This document shows, one piece after another, positions 33,661 to 46,607 of a stretch of 64,000 nucleotides of DNA. The notes under the pieces are model-generated. The model was not told where the DNA came from and searched no databases. It was given only the letters and a program-made list of their open reading frames with translations. Position 1 is the stretch's first letter. Every line of letters starts with the position of its first letter. The position numbers were made by a program, and so were the translations under genes. Source of the DNA: Fratercula arctica (lineage: Eukaryota; Chordata; Aves; Charadriiformes; Alcidae); NCBI GenBank assembly GCA_947846985.1, contig CANTUZ010000001.1, forward strand, positions 39,084,727 through 39,148,726, in the 5' to 3' direction.

Positions 33661-36600
33661 ACCTAAACTTGTATTTGATGAATGTGAGCCTAAAACTCAT
33701 ATGGCAAGATGAAATATGTAAAGCCAAAGTCAGATCTATTGCCTCTGACAACAAGAGAGGACATTTAAAGTAACAGGGATTGTATATTCCCTGCCACAGA
33801 GAAACAAAACTCTTGGACCTGTTCTAATATTTATATATATATTTCATTAGTAGCATTAGTTATTGCCACTTCAGCTCCCTTAATGTTTTTTTATTCATCA
33901 AACTAAGAAAGTGATACTTACTCTCTTTCCTGGATGTTGTGAGGTATAATTAATTCTTCCATAGCAACAATATTGCTAGTACAATGGGTTATATTAGTGG
34001 AAACCATGCCTATTAAATTAAAAGTATTAAATTTTAATTTAGTTGTCCTTGCTTTTGTATGTCTAAGCCAAATCTGAAACATTCTGGAGTTCAGTATTTT
34101 ATGTATTATGCTAAAAGTGTTCAGATCTCATTCTCTCAAGTTCTAGAAATTATCCAACTTATGTGTTTTTAGGAGATAGCTGATGGTCTGGAGGAAGTGG
34201 GTATTACACCTTGATTACAGTGTGTCACCTTTCTGCTTCAGTGCATTGCATAGCTTTAAATCTCTTAGATCACATCATCTTGTGTATTGTCAACCCACAT
34301 TGACTTTTCTGCATGACACAATAAAACATGATGGGTGGCGACACAGAAAATATAATGCAGTATGACATATCAGGAAAGCAAAGGGTACTGCAATTGGATA
34401 GTTGGTGTCAATTTAGATAGGAGGCTTCAAATCCAAAATGAATCTGGCAGACACTAATGGAGTGAATGTTACAGTAACTACTGTATGTGTGAAACTGTGA
34501 ATTCTGCAGTTCATCATAGTGCATTGAACAGCCACAGAAATAAAGTCTGAAATATTAGGAAGAATGAGTATTTGTAGTTGACATACATGTACAGGTTTAA
34601 AGTATACTCAAAGGTTATATATTGCAAAATGTCTCTCTCCCTGTTTTTTAATCTTTTCTGTAATCATTACTTTTATTTTTATTCCTGTTCTAAATAATAT
34701 TAAAAATTGCGTGTCATTGTTGTGTTAGATTTTGCCAAATGTAATTTGCATCAGATAGTCAAATGCAAAAGGTATGGATAGAAAAGTAGTGTCCAGTTAT
34801 CCCAGAGAACACTTTTAAATACCAAACTCTTTACTGCTTAATTGTTTGGACATTCCAATAGATTTTCTACTAGATAAATCTGTTGCAGAAATAGGAAGTC
34901 CTAATAATTCTGTCACAAGACATTCTGTGCCTTTTGGACTGTGGTCTTGTTTTGCATAAACAATGCAGTGTAATACTACCATATTAGATTTGGTTATTTT
35001 TTAGGATAAAAAAGAATAGAAAGTACAAAGAAGAAAAGGTGAGTAGACACAAGTGTACAAAATACCTTGTTCTGTATCAAATGGCTCTGAAGTGATATGA
35101 GAAGTTTCTAAAGTTTTTGTTCATTTTGTTCTCTTGTCAAATCATCTGTAGGGGTGAGACTCATTGTCTTTTTCCCCTTGGCAAGTCTTCTTTTTTGTTG
35201 TTTGTTTGTTTGTTTGTTTTCCTTTTCTTCTGGCAATACTTTTTCTGCCATGTGTTAGCTATTGCTATGGTTCAGCTCTTTTACAGGACAGGGACTCAGT
35301 AGTTTTCCCCAAAGATTAAAAGTATTTTCAACTATTATAGAACTCTTAATTTTTCTTATAATCTGTGCTCCAGAAGAGGAGAGAATTTATAAATGTGTAT
35401 TGGCACTGATTTTCCTCACTGAAAGAAACATTAAATCATCTGTGATCTGGCTCTAGAAAAAGACTAGCTGGGCTATGCAGTGCTTTCATCTTTGGAGTGT
35501 GGGAGAGGAAAGGTCGGCATGTGGGACAGGTGTTTTTTAGGGCCATACTTAATATTTCAAATGAAATAAACAAACGTAACCTTGGAAAGTCTCTTGTGCA
35601 GAACAGCAACTCAGGGGGTATCACAAAGTCTACTTTCCTGCTTGGAAAATGAAAAAAAAAAAAAAAAGAAAGAAAAAGAACTCAGTGTGCTACAGAATAG
35701 AGCTGAAAAGTAGCGTGCAACAGACAAGGGTGATGCACTGTAGCTGATAAGGCACGAAGAGAGGTTTAATTCCTTTTTTGCACCGTGTAGTTTTAGCCCT
35801 TCAGCAAAAGATCTTTTTAGTGATAACTGCTACCCACCTCCAATCATTCTTTCTTTTGTGACACTTACAATTTTTTTGCTGTTTTTTCCCACTAGCGTAA
35901 TAGGACAACTCTAACAGTTAGGGGGTAAAAAATAACAAAAAATCCCCTTTAAGTGCTTTTACCAATATTTCAAAGGCAAACACAACTGCTTCACTGTTTC
36001 TGAGGAACAAGAAAATCAGCTTTACTGCCAGTTTCACCATCAGTGATTTATTCCCCTGCTCAGTTTTTGCAGTTGCCATTGTTTCCCATGAAGTTAGAGT
36101 ACCATGTAATTTTTGCAAAATCACATGCAGTGTTTCCTGGTGAATGCTATTTGCCATCATCGTTTTGACAGGATCAATACCATGATGTGTTATAGATAAG
36201 ACCAGACAAAACACTAAAGATAAATTGCAAGGCACAGTCTCGCTGAGCAGCAGACCATCCAGAGATTAGCATCATTCACCCCAAGAAGGGTATTTACAAG
36301 CTCATGCTTCCCTGCAGGTGAGCTTTCTGGCATGCCATCAGCTTGTTGCCTGAGGCCCTATACTGAATATTTCTGGATCATAACTGCATTAGCAGCCCAC
36401 TGCAATCTTTCGAAAAGAAGTGACTCAGCAAACACAACCTCCCCATTTGCAGAATCAAGATTGAAGAGGGAGGGTGGTAGTGTGATTCCATGCCCCTGTG
36501 AGGTAGTATCTTATCCTCAAGATATTGATTAGCTTGGACATGACCCATATTAATCTGCTAAAGTACTTGTGAAGTGGCAAGTAACTGTCTATCCCTGATT

Positions 36601-38199
36601 ATAGATAGGGTAAGAAGATGACTCAGTATTTTTTTTAGTTGTTTCTACATATTGATTGTTACACTACTTGTTCATATATTCTCTTCACTTAGGTCTCAGT
36701 GTTTATTCATGTGTGGCATAAATTTGCTTTTTCACCTATACTAAAGTTCTTTGCAACAATTTATGCATGAAATTAAACATAATATTTTGCAGACTGTGGC
36801 CATGTTTTGTCATGTTATTGAGGAAAGTTGTTTCTTCTTGTGGATATTATCTAATCCTGTGGTTTCTGGCTGTAAATCTTAGTGTTAACCTGTCTTTCAT
36901 GTCCAGTTATTATGTCTAGTATCTCTTTCAAATAGCATTTCTAAGTAGGAAACTGGTTTAGCAGAGTAAAGCAAAAGACAAGATGCCTTTGTTGGTGTTC
37001 TAGCCAAGTTTCACTCCTTTGAATTTCAAATAGCTTTTGTTACAAGTGGGACTGATTTGAATAGATTGGGCTCTTAGTAAAAGGGAAGTAAAATTTATTT
37101 TTAGGAAACAAGTAAAAATTATCATCCACAACTCATGTTTTCTTATGTTCATATTTAATTGTGCCTATTGTCCAATACCCATAGATCCCTCCAAGCTGTG
37201 TTAGTCAGTCTCAATATGTGACCTGGCACTCCAGGAGCCATTTGAGAGTTTTCATGTCTGCCCAGACTTAACTTGGTTGGGTTTTCTTCCTATTTATTTT
37301 ATTCACTTCTTCGAGTCATGATTAAAGAATCAAATTCTTCTCATTGTTTCTTTACACATGATATGATTTCTCTTGTTCTTTTTTTTGGTTAACTTTAAGC
37401 ATGAAATGCACTTGGACTGTTACACACAGAAATACACACCCTGTGTATTATTTTGTTTGTCTAAATGGTGCCAAGTCTCTGGCCTTAGGAGGAGATCAAC
37501 TGAAAGGAAAACTGTTACAGGTAGGGCAGCACTGTTGTAGCACTGGATGTACTTCCTCTTTCCCAGAGGTAATTACAAAAATTATTTTTTTTCTTTCTGA
37601 CGGAATTCCACCTATATTCCTTTCAGACTAGTGTTTAGCAGAAAATTACCCACTTCCTCTTTCTTTGAATTAAATTGGGCTACCACCAAATAGCACTTTT
37701 GTTGTCTGCATAGAATGCAATTATAACACTTCCTTTAATCTTGCATTTATCCTCATGGGATTTTCACTCTTCATGTAGTAAAGTATACAGTGTGTATAAT
37801 TTACTACAGTGCCTATGAATGTTATTAAATAGAAATAAATTGACTCACTAGACTGATTACAATTTATTACAAATTAGTAGTTCTTTCACATTTTGATTTC
37901 TTATTCATCTGTGATGGCTGGATTTATTTTACTTACCTTTAGCAGTAGGATTCAAGTCCAGAGAGTAAAGTATTAAATATGAACACCTGAAAATATACGT
38001 TTCTGTGAAAGAAAGGTGTCTAAAAGTAGTGTAGCCAGTGCTGATGTGGGACTTGATTCAATTGCTCAAATGTGGTCCATGACTACTGTTCAAGATGTCC
38101 CATGGTATCCGTCTTGTCACCCAGCAGTCACTCCAGGGAGGCAGAGCTTTCTCATAGGTCTCTTGTCACAGCTGCCAATCTAATGCAGGTCTTGCTGAT
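33661..38199. other. AT-rich unique sequence, no gene seen
   Basis: No gene or transposon is recognised over about 4.5 kb. Contents are a (TGTT)n stretch near 35200-35219 and an A run near 35651-35667. A 105-codon open stretch on the minus strand (35918-36235) has no recognised motif. Confidence 0.5.
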
Positions 38200-38972
38200 A
38201 TATGCGATGTCAGTTCAAAAAAGGGAAGTGCAAAATTCAGCACCTGAGAAGAAATAATACCAGGCACCAGTATATGCTGGGAGACAACCAGCCAGAAAGC
38301 AGTTTGGCAGAAAAGGATCTGGGGGTCCTCGTGGACACCAAGTTATTCATGAGTCAGCAATATGTCTTTGTGGCAAAGAAATCTAAGGGTATCCTGTGCT
38401 GCATTTGGTAGAGAATTGCCAGCAGGTCAAGGAAGGTGATCCTTCCCCTCTACTCAGCACTGATGAGAACACCTGGAGTGCTGGGTCCAGTTCGGGGCTC
38501 CTCAGTACAAGAGGTACATGGACATACACTAAAGAATACATAAAGGGGCCACCGAGATGACTAAGGGACTGGAGCATCTCTCCTATGAGAAAAGGCTGAG
38601 AGAGCTGGGACTTCATCCTGGAGAAGAGAAGGCTCAGGAGGGATCTTCTCAATGTATATATATAAATACCTACAAGGAGGATGCAAAGAGGATGGAGTCA
38701 GGCTCTTTTCAGTGGTGCTCAGAGACAGGACAAGAGGCAATGGGCACAAACTGAGACACAAACCGAACATCAGGAAACATTTTTTTACTGTGAGGGTGAC
38801 AGCACTGGCACAGGTTGCTCAGGGGAGTTGAGGAATCTCCCTCGGAAATATTCAAAAGCTGTCTGGATGTGGTCTTGGGCAACCAGCTCCAGGTAACCCT
38901 GGCTGAGCAGGGGTTTTGGACCAGATGACTTCCAGAGGTCCTTTCCAACCTCAATCATTCTGTGATTCTGTG
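38200..38972 (+). mobile_element. CR1 LINE copy I, 5' truncated
   Basis: This plus-strand CR1 begins after the RT catalytic centre (FKKGKCKIQHLRRNN) and ends with two ATTCTGTG units at 38957-38972. Coding traces are [51 protein letters not shown] and, in another frame, the C-terminal WNRLP-equivalent. It is broken by a TAG near 38408 and several frameshifts. It is an inactive fragment. Confidence 0.92.
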
Positions 38973-40194
38973 CTATCCAGTGATATGAAATAACCCTAAG
39001 CACTTATGTCTGGAGATCTGAACTGAGTTCTAGTTATCACTGGTGCCTAGGGAGGTATTATCCCATCCTAAAGTAAAAATCTAACACTCCCTTCAGTCCT
39101 GCAGTTTATATGACTACATGGGATTTAGCCCTTCTAGGCTCCCTTCATACTCAGTGGAAAGAAACAGGCACCTTCTTAATGTAGATTAATTTGTGCTTTG
39201 ATAGACATGTAATTTTATGGCATAATTCACCTTACCCTAAAATGCTAGTCTTTCCATTGACTATAAAGGGAGCTTACCAAGAGAGACTTGAATGTAGGGC
39301 ATCTGCTGATCAAATCATATTTGTTCAGATAAATGTGCCCCTAAGTTACTATAACTGTGCAGAACACCATTTAGTTTTAGCGATTTGTGGCTGAAAATAT
39401 TCTCACACTATAACGGTGAAAGAAAATGGTCTGTATGAAAGCAAAAACCTCATTTTCATGCTTGCATACATTCAAGGTACAAACCAACTGAGGTAACTCT
39501 CAAAGTAATAGTCATGACACTCATGGCACTTACATATTAAAGACTGTGTGCAACAGCTTGGCAGACAGGATTTTTATGTTGGTTTTTTTGTTTGTTTTGT
39601 TTTTTTTTTGTTTGTTTTTGTTTTTGTTTTTTTTTTGTTGGTTTTTTTTTTTTTTTGAGAGAGACTGATCCAAGCTGATCAGTCACAAGCCAGATATGAA
39701 CTGAAAGGTGTGTAGCCATGACAGTATGGCTACATATTACAGTTGAGTTAGTGCAACTCTAGTCTTCCTTGCTCTGAGAATGACATTCTAACGTATCATT
39801 GAACTACGGCAATTCAGACTTGGGTTCCTGAGCGAAGACAGCAGAAAAAATAAGTCTGAAACTAAGAGCAAGATTGGCCTCCTGTTGGTTGAACAAAGTT
39901 CTTGACATCCTGAAATGAGCTTGGCTGTGGAATCTCAGGAGTGTGCTGTGAAATTTTTATATGAAGAAAAAATTAGATATTATTCATTAAAAACAAAATA
40001 AAGTTTTGTACATGTGATAGAATTCAGAATAATGTGTTTATTCGTCATAAGGCATTATCTGTATCCCTTGAAATAATTCAAAGGCATCCTTTTGTTCCTT
40101 TCATTGACTGCCATCGACAGAGATCTTCTACAAATATATAATTTTATATGTTCATTGAAAATAGTTAAGATTATGCTGCCCATACGTACTTAGT
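38973..40194. other. AT-rich unique sequence with T/G-rich tract
   Basis: No gene is recognised. An interrupted poly-T tract with GTTTG units lies at 39579-39656 and creates a lysine-rich spurious frame on the minus strand. Confidence 0.55.
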
Positions 40195-40352
40195 GTCCAC
40201 AGCAAGGTGCTGGCAACTGGGGGCTGAAGGGCTGGCCTCTGTGAGGAGAGGCCAGGACTACCCTGTGCTGGACACAGCTGGTTGCAGCTGACTCCAAAAC
40301 ACTAAGCATAGGGCGCAGCTGAGACCCTCAGCGAAAATGGTGATGCCTCTGG

Positions 40353-40360
40353 ATATTTAA
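40353..40360 (+). promoter_or_regulatory. Putative TATA element of second LTR
   Basis: ATATTTAA lies in the U3 part of the LTR. It is the only clear TATA-like word between the LTR start and the internal repeats. Confidence 0.4.
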
Positions 40361-40499
40361 GACAGAGTAAAACACTGCACAGACAGTGAGGAGTGGGGGA
40401 TAAAATTGTGAGAAACAACCCTGAGACACCAAGGTAAGAGAAGAACGAAGGGGAGGAGGTGCTTCAGACGCCAGAGCAGAGATTTCCCTGAAACCTGTG

Positions 40500-40700
40500 G
40501 AGAAGACCATGGTGAAGCAGATTGTCCTCCTGATGCCCATGGAGAACCATGGTGGGGCAGATAAATGCACTGCAGCCCATGAAGGACCCCTTGCCAAAGC
40601 AGGTGGATATGCCCTGAAGAAAGCTGCAGCCTGTGGAGGACCCATGCTGAAAAAGGTTTATCTTGAAGGACTGCAGCCCATAGGAAAGACCCATGCTGAA
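40500..40700 (+). repeat. Diverged minisatellite inside LTR
   Basis: Repeated words GACCATGGTG, GCCCATGGAG, GACCCATGCTGAA and CTGCAGCCCAT recur every 30-60 bases. They fit an LTR-internal array that expands and contracts between copies. The unit is too diverged to count exactly. Confidence 0.6.
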
Positions 40701-40919
40701 GTAGGGAAAAGTCTGAGGAAGAAGGAGAGGCAGAGAGGAGCTGTTGTGGACTGACCACAGACCTCTTTTCCCCACCCTTCTGCAATGCTCAGGGGACGGG
40801 GGAGGAAGAGGAGTTGGGAATGAAGGAGTGAGGTTAATCTTGGGAATGGGGGGTTGGTGTGGAGACGGAGTGCTAGTTTTTGGTTTGGTTTCTCAGTAGC
40901 CCAAACTATTTTAATTGAC

Positions 40920-40925
40920 AATAAA
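40920..40925 (+). terminator. Putative LTR polyadenylation signal AATAAA
   Basis: AATAAA is followed within 60 bases by a T- and G/T-rich stretch, as expected at an R/U5 boundary. Confidence 0.45.
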
Positions 40926-41114
40926 TTAAATTCAGTTTCCTCAAGTCAAATCTGTTTTGCTTGTGACAATAATTCATAAGTGATTCGTAAGTGATCTCTA
41001 TTTGTCTTGATCTATGGGCTTTTTCATTCTAATTTCTCTCCCTGTCCTTTTGAGAATGGGGAGTGAGAGAGAAGATGAGTGGGAATCAGACAGCCAGTCA
41101 AGGTCAACCCACCA

Positions 41115-41794
41115 TATCATATCACCTCTGTGATGACATAAGTGATTGATACACTGGACTTTCTAGAAATTTCCAGAATTTTCATAAGATGATAATGTAC
41201 AACTTTTAAAATACAAACAACTAAACAGATTTATGTTATTTTTATTTCCTAATGTTCTGGTCCATGTGTTTGTTTTATAAGACTGAAAGCACTTGCAATT
41301 ATTTTCACTAATCATCATTACAGGTTTACACCAGGAAATTACTCACTGTGAGAAGTTACTGTACTAATATCAGGCTACATATTTCTCCTAGTTATACCTT
41401 TGTTGGCTACAGATTATCATTAGGTTACAAGGGAAACAACTGAAATCAGATGCTGGTCTTTATCTCTTGAGTCAAGAATTAGGCTTATAGCAACACTAGC
41501 TAATTGAAAATATACTTAAAAGAAATTGTGTTTTGTTCATAGCATTCTCACTCAACTGGGAATCTGCTGATGAGTATTCCCCATGCAATGACCAAAGAAA
41601 ATTCACATAATCACGGTCAAGATCCCCCAGAAGAGTTTTTGTGAGAAACCATGTTTTTAAAGAAATAACTGAGTCAACTGAGCTACTTAATAAACTTGTG
41701 GAAATTTTTAAGGCTGTTAAATATTAAAACAAATAAGCAGCTCCAAATCATGAAAAACACTAAACTAATACCAAAACAATCTGCTGTAACAAAG
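41115..41794. other. AT-rich spacer, no gene seen
   Basis: This is unique AT-rich DNA between the LTR and CR1 copy J. No feature is recognised. Confidence 0.5.
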
Positions 41795-43030
41795 CAGAAG
41801 TGACCTGCTTGGTAGATGAGGGAAAGGCTGTGGATGTTGTTTACCTGGACTTTAGTAAGGCCTTTGATACAGTTTCCCACAGCATCCTCCTGGAGAAACT
41901 GGCTGCCCATGGCTTGGACAGGAGTACTCTTTGCTGGGATAAAAACTGGCTGGAGGGCTGGGCCCAGAGAGTGGTGGTGAATGGAGTTAAATCCAGTTGG
42001 TGGCTGGTCACAAGTGGTGTTCTCCAGGGTTTGGTACTGGGGCCAGTTCTCTTTAATATCTTTATCAACTATCTGGATGAGGGGATCGAGTGCACCCTCA
42101 GTAAGTTTGCAGATGACATCAACTTAGGTGGGAGTGTCGACCTGCTTGAAGGTCAACATTAGGTTGGTCTGCCGACTCTACACAGGGATCTGGACAGGCT
42201 GCATCAATGGGCCGAGGCCAATGGTATGAGGTTCAACAAGGCCAAGTGCCGGGTCCTGCACTTGGGTCATAACAACTGCATGCAGCGCTACAAGCTTGGG
42301 GAAGAGTGGCTGGAATGCTGCCCAGCAGAAAAGAACCTGGGGGTGTTGGTTGACTGCCAGATGAATATGAGCCAGCAGTGTGCCCAGGTGGCCAAGAAGG
42401 CCAACAGCATTCTGGACTGTATCAGGAACAGTGCGGTGAGTAGGACTAGGGGAGTGATTGTCACCTTGTACTCGGCACTGGTGAGCCCCACCTCGAGTAC
42501 TGTGTCCAGTTTTGGGCCCGTCACCACAAAAAAGACACTGAGGTGGTGGAGTGTGTCCAGAGAAGGGCAATGAAGCTGGTGAGGGGTCTGTCTGGGGAAC
42601 AAGTCTTATGAGGACCGTCTGAGGGAGCTGGAATTCTTTAGTCTAGAGAAAAGGAGGCTAAGGGGAAACCTTATTGCTCTCTACAACTACCTGAAAGGAG
42701 GTTGTAGAGAGGTGGGGGTTGGTCTCTTCTCCCAAGTAACAGGCGATAAGATAAGAGGAAGTGGCCTCAAATTATGCCAGGGGAGGTTTAGATTGGATAT
42801 TAGGAAAAAATAAAAATAACTGAAAGGGTTATTAAGCATTAGAACAGGCTGCCCAGGGAAGTGGCTGAGTCACCATCCCTGGAGGTATTTAAAAGATGGG
42901 TAGACCTAGTGCTTAGAGATATAGTTTAGATTAGTGATGTTTTTTGTCAGAGTTAGGTTGATGGCTGGACTAGATCATCTGAAAGGTCCCTTCCAACCTA
43001 GGCAATTCTATGATTCGATTATTCTGTGAT
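41795..43030 (+). mobile_element. CR1 LINE copy J, 5' truncated
   Basis: This plus-strand CR1 starts at the [15 protein letters not shown] segment of RT. It ends in an altered 8-mer tail: ATTCTATG, a mutated unit and ATTCTGTG (43005-43028). Its tail, CCTAGGCAATTCTATGATTC, is nearly the reverse complement of the start of copy O (62565), so both belong to one subfamily. A minus-strand CR1 tail (copy K) follows 371 bases later. Confidence 0.94.
41800..42940 (+). pseudogene. CR1 ORF2 RT remnant, copy J
   Basis: The RT palm is open from 41800 to 42162. Motif A reads [14 protein letters not shown]. Motif B is altered to [11 protein letters not shown], with Pro and Ser replaced by Leu. Motif C is FADDI (42106-42120). 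About 20 extra bases after LLEG (near 42148-42170) cause a TAG at 42160-42162. A second segment (42226-42573) carries [17 protein letters not shown] and [15 protein letters not shown], then loses frame near 42487. Further decay follows to the end. It is inactive. Confidence 0.9.
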
Positions 43031-43401
43031 TGTTATATGAAGCAGATCCCTGCAAAGGTATTTGAGAGTTAGCAATAAATGCAAAATCCTTCCCTCCTTT
43101 AATAGTGAAAAAAATATGTTGAATTGAATGGTGAAAGATGCTTTTCTTGTAATACCATACAGACTTCATTCAGCCCAGAGATAGCTGCAGTCCTTGTTCT
43201 AAGGAAAAAAAAAAATGCAGATGTTGCAGTCTCCAATAGTTAGTGCACATTTTGGGGATGTTGGAGATGATTACTCTCTGACGGTGCTTTGCCAAACACA
43301 ATACTCATCCAAGGTTTCATAAAAGTAATAATCTTTGCACCCTGATAGTCTTGCAAAGCTGAAAATTGTTTAATATATCAGGATGGTATGCAGAAGATGT
43401 A
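43031..43401. other. Spacer between tail-to-tail CR1 copies J and K
   Basis: Unique AT-rich sequence, with a short A run near 43206. No gene is seen. Confidence 0.5.
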
Positions 43402-43462
43402 CAGAATCATAGAATATTTTGGGTTGGAAGGGACCTTTAAAGGTCATCCACCAGTACCTCCA
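43402..43462 (-). mobile_element. CR1 LINE 3' end fragment K
   Basis: This is a 60-base minus-strand CR1 tail: CAGAATCATAGAATATTTTG, then GGTTGGAAGGGACC and AAAGGTCATCC. The same tail opens copy L, so the two share a subfamily. No coding sequence remains. Confidence 0.85.
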
Positions 43463-46400
43463 TTAATGTAAATTAAGAATGTTTTGGTTTAAAGTCTTCC
43501 AGAACAGAAAGACCTTATTTTCACAGTCAAATGCTTAATTTTTTGCTATAATCCATCTCAGCCTCATTTCTATGTATTTTTGATGTTCTAAATCTTGATA
43601 TTCCATATTGTCTTCTGCATAAAGTTGACTTTTGTTCTTATTTCATTTTTCTGGTTTTCTTTTGCCACCCTCATGCCATTGTTCTGTCTCAGGCATTTGT
43701 TACTGAACATAAACAGAACAATTTAGATAAAATAAGAACTTACCTAGTGCATGGATACCTAAATGTAAACAACAAGTAAAATCTTATATCTCAGATCCTT
43801 GGCTAATTGCTATGATAAATATGAGACAGACTGCCACTTGTGTTCTTAACATCATCAATGAATTTTGAATGACTCCAAAATTGTAGATTATAGTTATGAT
43901 ATTTTAGATTCATAAAAAAGAATAAACCAATAAAGCTATTTTCCCACTTGAGATTTGTTATATTTTAGAATTTGAAACTATAACAGTGCTAACAGGCATG
44001 AACAAAAAAAAAAAAAAAAAGAAAGCAAAACAAAACAAAATGCACATGCCATAGTTTCTTTTCCCCATCAGTGCTATTAGCAAGATCTTTTTATTTCACA
44101 GACAAATGTTTCTTTACAAAAAACAAACAAACAAACAAAAAAACCCAAACAGAAACACAAAGAAATACACAACTATATACTCAGAACACAATAAAAATAG
44201 AAATAATCCTCAGTGTATACCTGAAAAACCTGTGCAGGGACAAATCCCATTGTCATGGTACCCTATATAAAGTGTGTCTAGCAGTCTGAGTCTCTGGCAA
44301 CATGCATGATGCTTGTGTAACTACCTCTCATCTAAAAAATTTTTGTTTGATCCCTTAACAACTTTGCATGACTGCTGCATGACTTCAAAGATAAAAAATT
44401 GCATTTGTAAGTCTTTGCTTTTATTAGACAAACTGTTTGTAAGGGTAATTTTTGGTTGTGTGGCAGCTCCAGTGTGTGTCATCTAACTGTGGTCACCTCA
44501 GTGTCTTGCTGGCCACAGCTGTTCAGAATATGTGGGGATTACAGTTTTATTTTAATTTGTCAGTACAAGGAGGTATTACCATGACATATAAACACCATTG
44601 AAGTCAGTGGTTTCTTTCAGTTCTGTCTTCAATTGATTTTCATAAGGTCTCATCCTTCTCATAATTACTAATTTCTTTCAATTGCAGCAGGCTAAATGAA
44701 GTACTCACAAACAGAAATGTAGGTTTTATTTATTTTAGTCAACTATAACAACTGATGATATTTTCTTGAAAATATTCTAAGACTAATGGTACAGCTCACT
44801 TCTCATCAAGAACCAAGGCTGTCCAGACAGTAGAGCGGCATTAGTACTTATAATTTTGATCAACTTATTCCAATGTGGTCTAGAGGTGGAGTACTATGCA
44901 TAGAGTCATACTTTCATTGTTTGCTGCAGTGCATTAGAAAATCAATTTCTTAGAGGAATGTTGTTGCTGTACAGTCTCTGTTATTTCTGTTATCAACATC
45001 TTTCAATAATATTGACAATTCATGCTGCCACTGCTCAGCGCTACACACAATGAGGCTGCTCCTGCTGAGAAAGACCTTCCGGTATCAGAGAGATGCTTAG
45101 TTCAAGATGGAAGCATTGGCATTTTAGATAAGCATAACTGTTTGGACAAATAATTTTAGTGCCCAGAGAGTCAAAGAAAGGTCACAGAATGCTCTGACTA
45201 TTTAATGATGACTATTAATTTATTCATTACAGACAAATAAGAGAGTTGTGATAGAAATAGTTGCTATATCATAGAAGATTACTGAATCATTATGATATTT
45301 GGGGGGGGGGGAAAAAAGAAAGGAGATAATAATGTCAAAAACTGCAAAATATATTTGGAAGGGAAGAACAAGATGGTAAAGTAGCACGTTTATGGAACAT
45401 AACAGCACACAAACATTCATTGAGGCTGTGCAATCAGTATATATGCTCAAGAACAATAACAATGTTAGTTCAGGTGATAAGATAAGATAGGTAAGATATG
45501 TTTTAGTACTTGAGATCAGGAAACACAACATTGCTCATGCTACTGAAAATAAGATCAGGGAAATTTAGGAGCTATTAGACATACACAAATTACAGACAGG
45601 ATCCTTTTGAGTGAAAGTTACAATCCCACATTCATTCCTTAGTACCTTTTGTGCTTTATAATAACATGGGAAAAGTCACACATCTTGAAAACAAACTATT
45701 ATTTTCTTAAGATGAAAGAAAATTATCTTGGAAATATCATTAAAAAACTGTGAGTTGTTGCCTTTAGAAATTCTTTGCTACTGCAACGGAAATTCCTTTC
45801 TGTAAGGGGCAAGGAGCTTGCAACCATTATTGCTGCTTGATTGCCCAGGCTTTGTGATTAAGACTTTTGGCTTGTTAGCTGCTGCCACCCAGCATTTATC
45901 TCTTCAAAACACTTTATTATTTTCAGACCCTAATCGACCCATTCTTCATCTGTGCACAAACATCACTCAAATACCACATTACCTGTGAGACTACTATATC
46001 TCTCCGCCTCTGGAAGAAAGCTGACTGGAGACTTAGGTTACTGGCATACTTTTGATATTGTGGTCCATAATACCCACCAAATATTTCCTAAGAATTCTAT
46101 AGCCTAAGCTTTTCTACTTCGAATTGCCATGAAATAGAGGTGACAAAAGATAACCTACCAGTTTATTTAAATGTAACTGTTACTTCTAGCAGCTCACACA
46201 TACAAGATTTAGCAGTAGTTACTTTTCTGTAATGAATAGCCTCATGGCAGGAAAAAAGGGAAAACTAGGTTGGATTGTATTAATCCTGTAGCAAATGCAG
46301 TAAAATAACTACATTTTATTTTAAGGGATTCTTCTATATTAAGGCAGTATTTTTTTCAGCATATTTTCCCTTATAAATAAATAATAAAGAGATAAATTGA

Positions 46401-46607
46401 AATCACAGTTACCACTTTAAAGGTATTGATTCAGAAATCTTCACATGGATCCACATACAGAAATGACCATTGATGAACAAATCTCCATCTCTTGTATGTG
46501 GGGACTGAGAAACAATCAAGTACTGTGACTCTCACTTTCAAACTTTCAACGGACATTTTCCAAGGGCACAAACCTGTTGAATGGCTTGGCAAGAGTCAGT
46601 CACTCAG
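43463..46607. other. AT-rich unique sequence, no gene seen
   Basis: It contains an A run near 44003-44020, a CAAA-rich stretch near 44118-44145 and a 10-base G run at 45301-45310. A 103-codon open stretch on the minus strand (45220-45531) is hydrophobic but has no known motif and is probably chance. Confidence 0.5.

Larger units (their letters stand above)
40195..41114 (+). mobile_element. Solo LTR, second ERVL-like family, with internal repeats
   Basis: This is a long LTR in plus orientation. Recognisable blocks in order are GAGGCCAGGACTACCCTG, CACAGCTG, CAGCTGACTCCAAAACAC, and a TATA-like ATATTTAA at 40353-40360. A series of diverged 'gaccCATGCTGaa / gaaggACTGCAGCCCat' units then spans about 40500-40700, followed by AATAAATTAAATTCAG at 40920 and a G/T-rich U5 ending in GGTCAACCCACCA at about 41114. 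This organisation matches a common avian ERVL-like LTR with a minisatellite-like middle. No internal retroviral genes are attached. Open stretches of 85-142 codons inside it, on both strands, are non-genic. The 5' edge is uncertain. Confidence 0.75.

Noticed and set aside
35918..36235. 105-codon minus-strand frame, possible exon
   Set aside because: No recognisable domain, no convincing splice context, and similar lengths occur by chance in 64 kb.
40328..40785. Open frames of 85-142 codons on both strands inside the second LTR
   Set aside because: They overlap in several frames and follow LTR-internal repeats. LTRs do not encode these proteins.
45220..45531. 103-codon hydrophobic minus-strand frame resembling a membrane protein
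   Set aside because: Hydrophobicity follows from T-rich codons. There is no start context, conserved motif or neighbouring exon.
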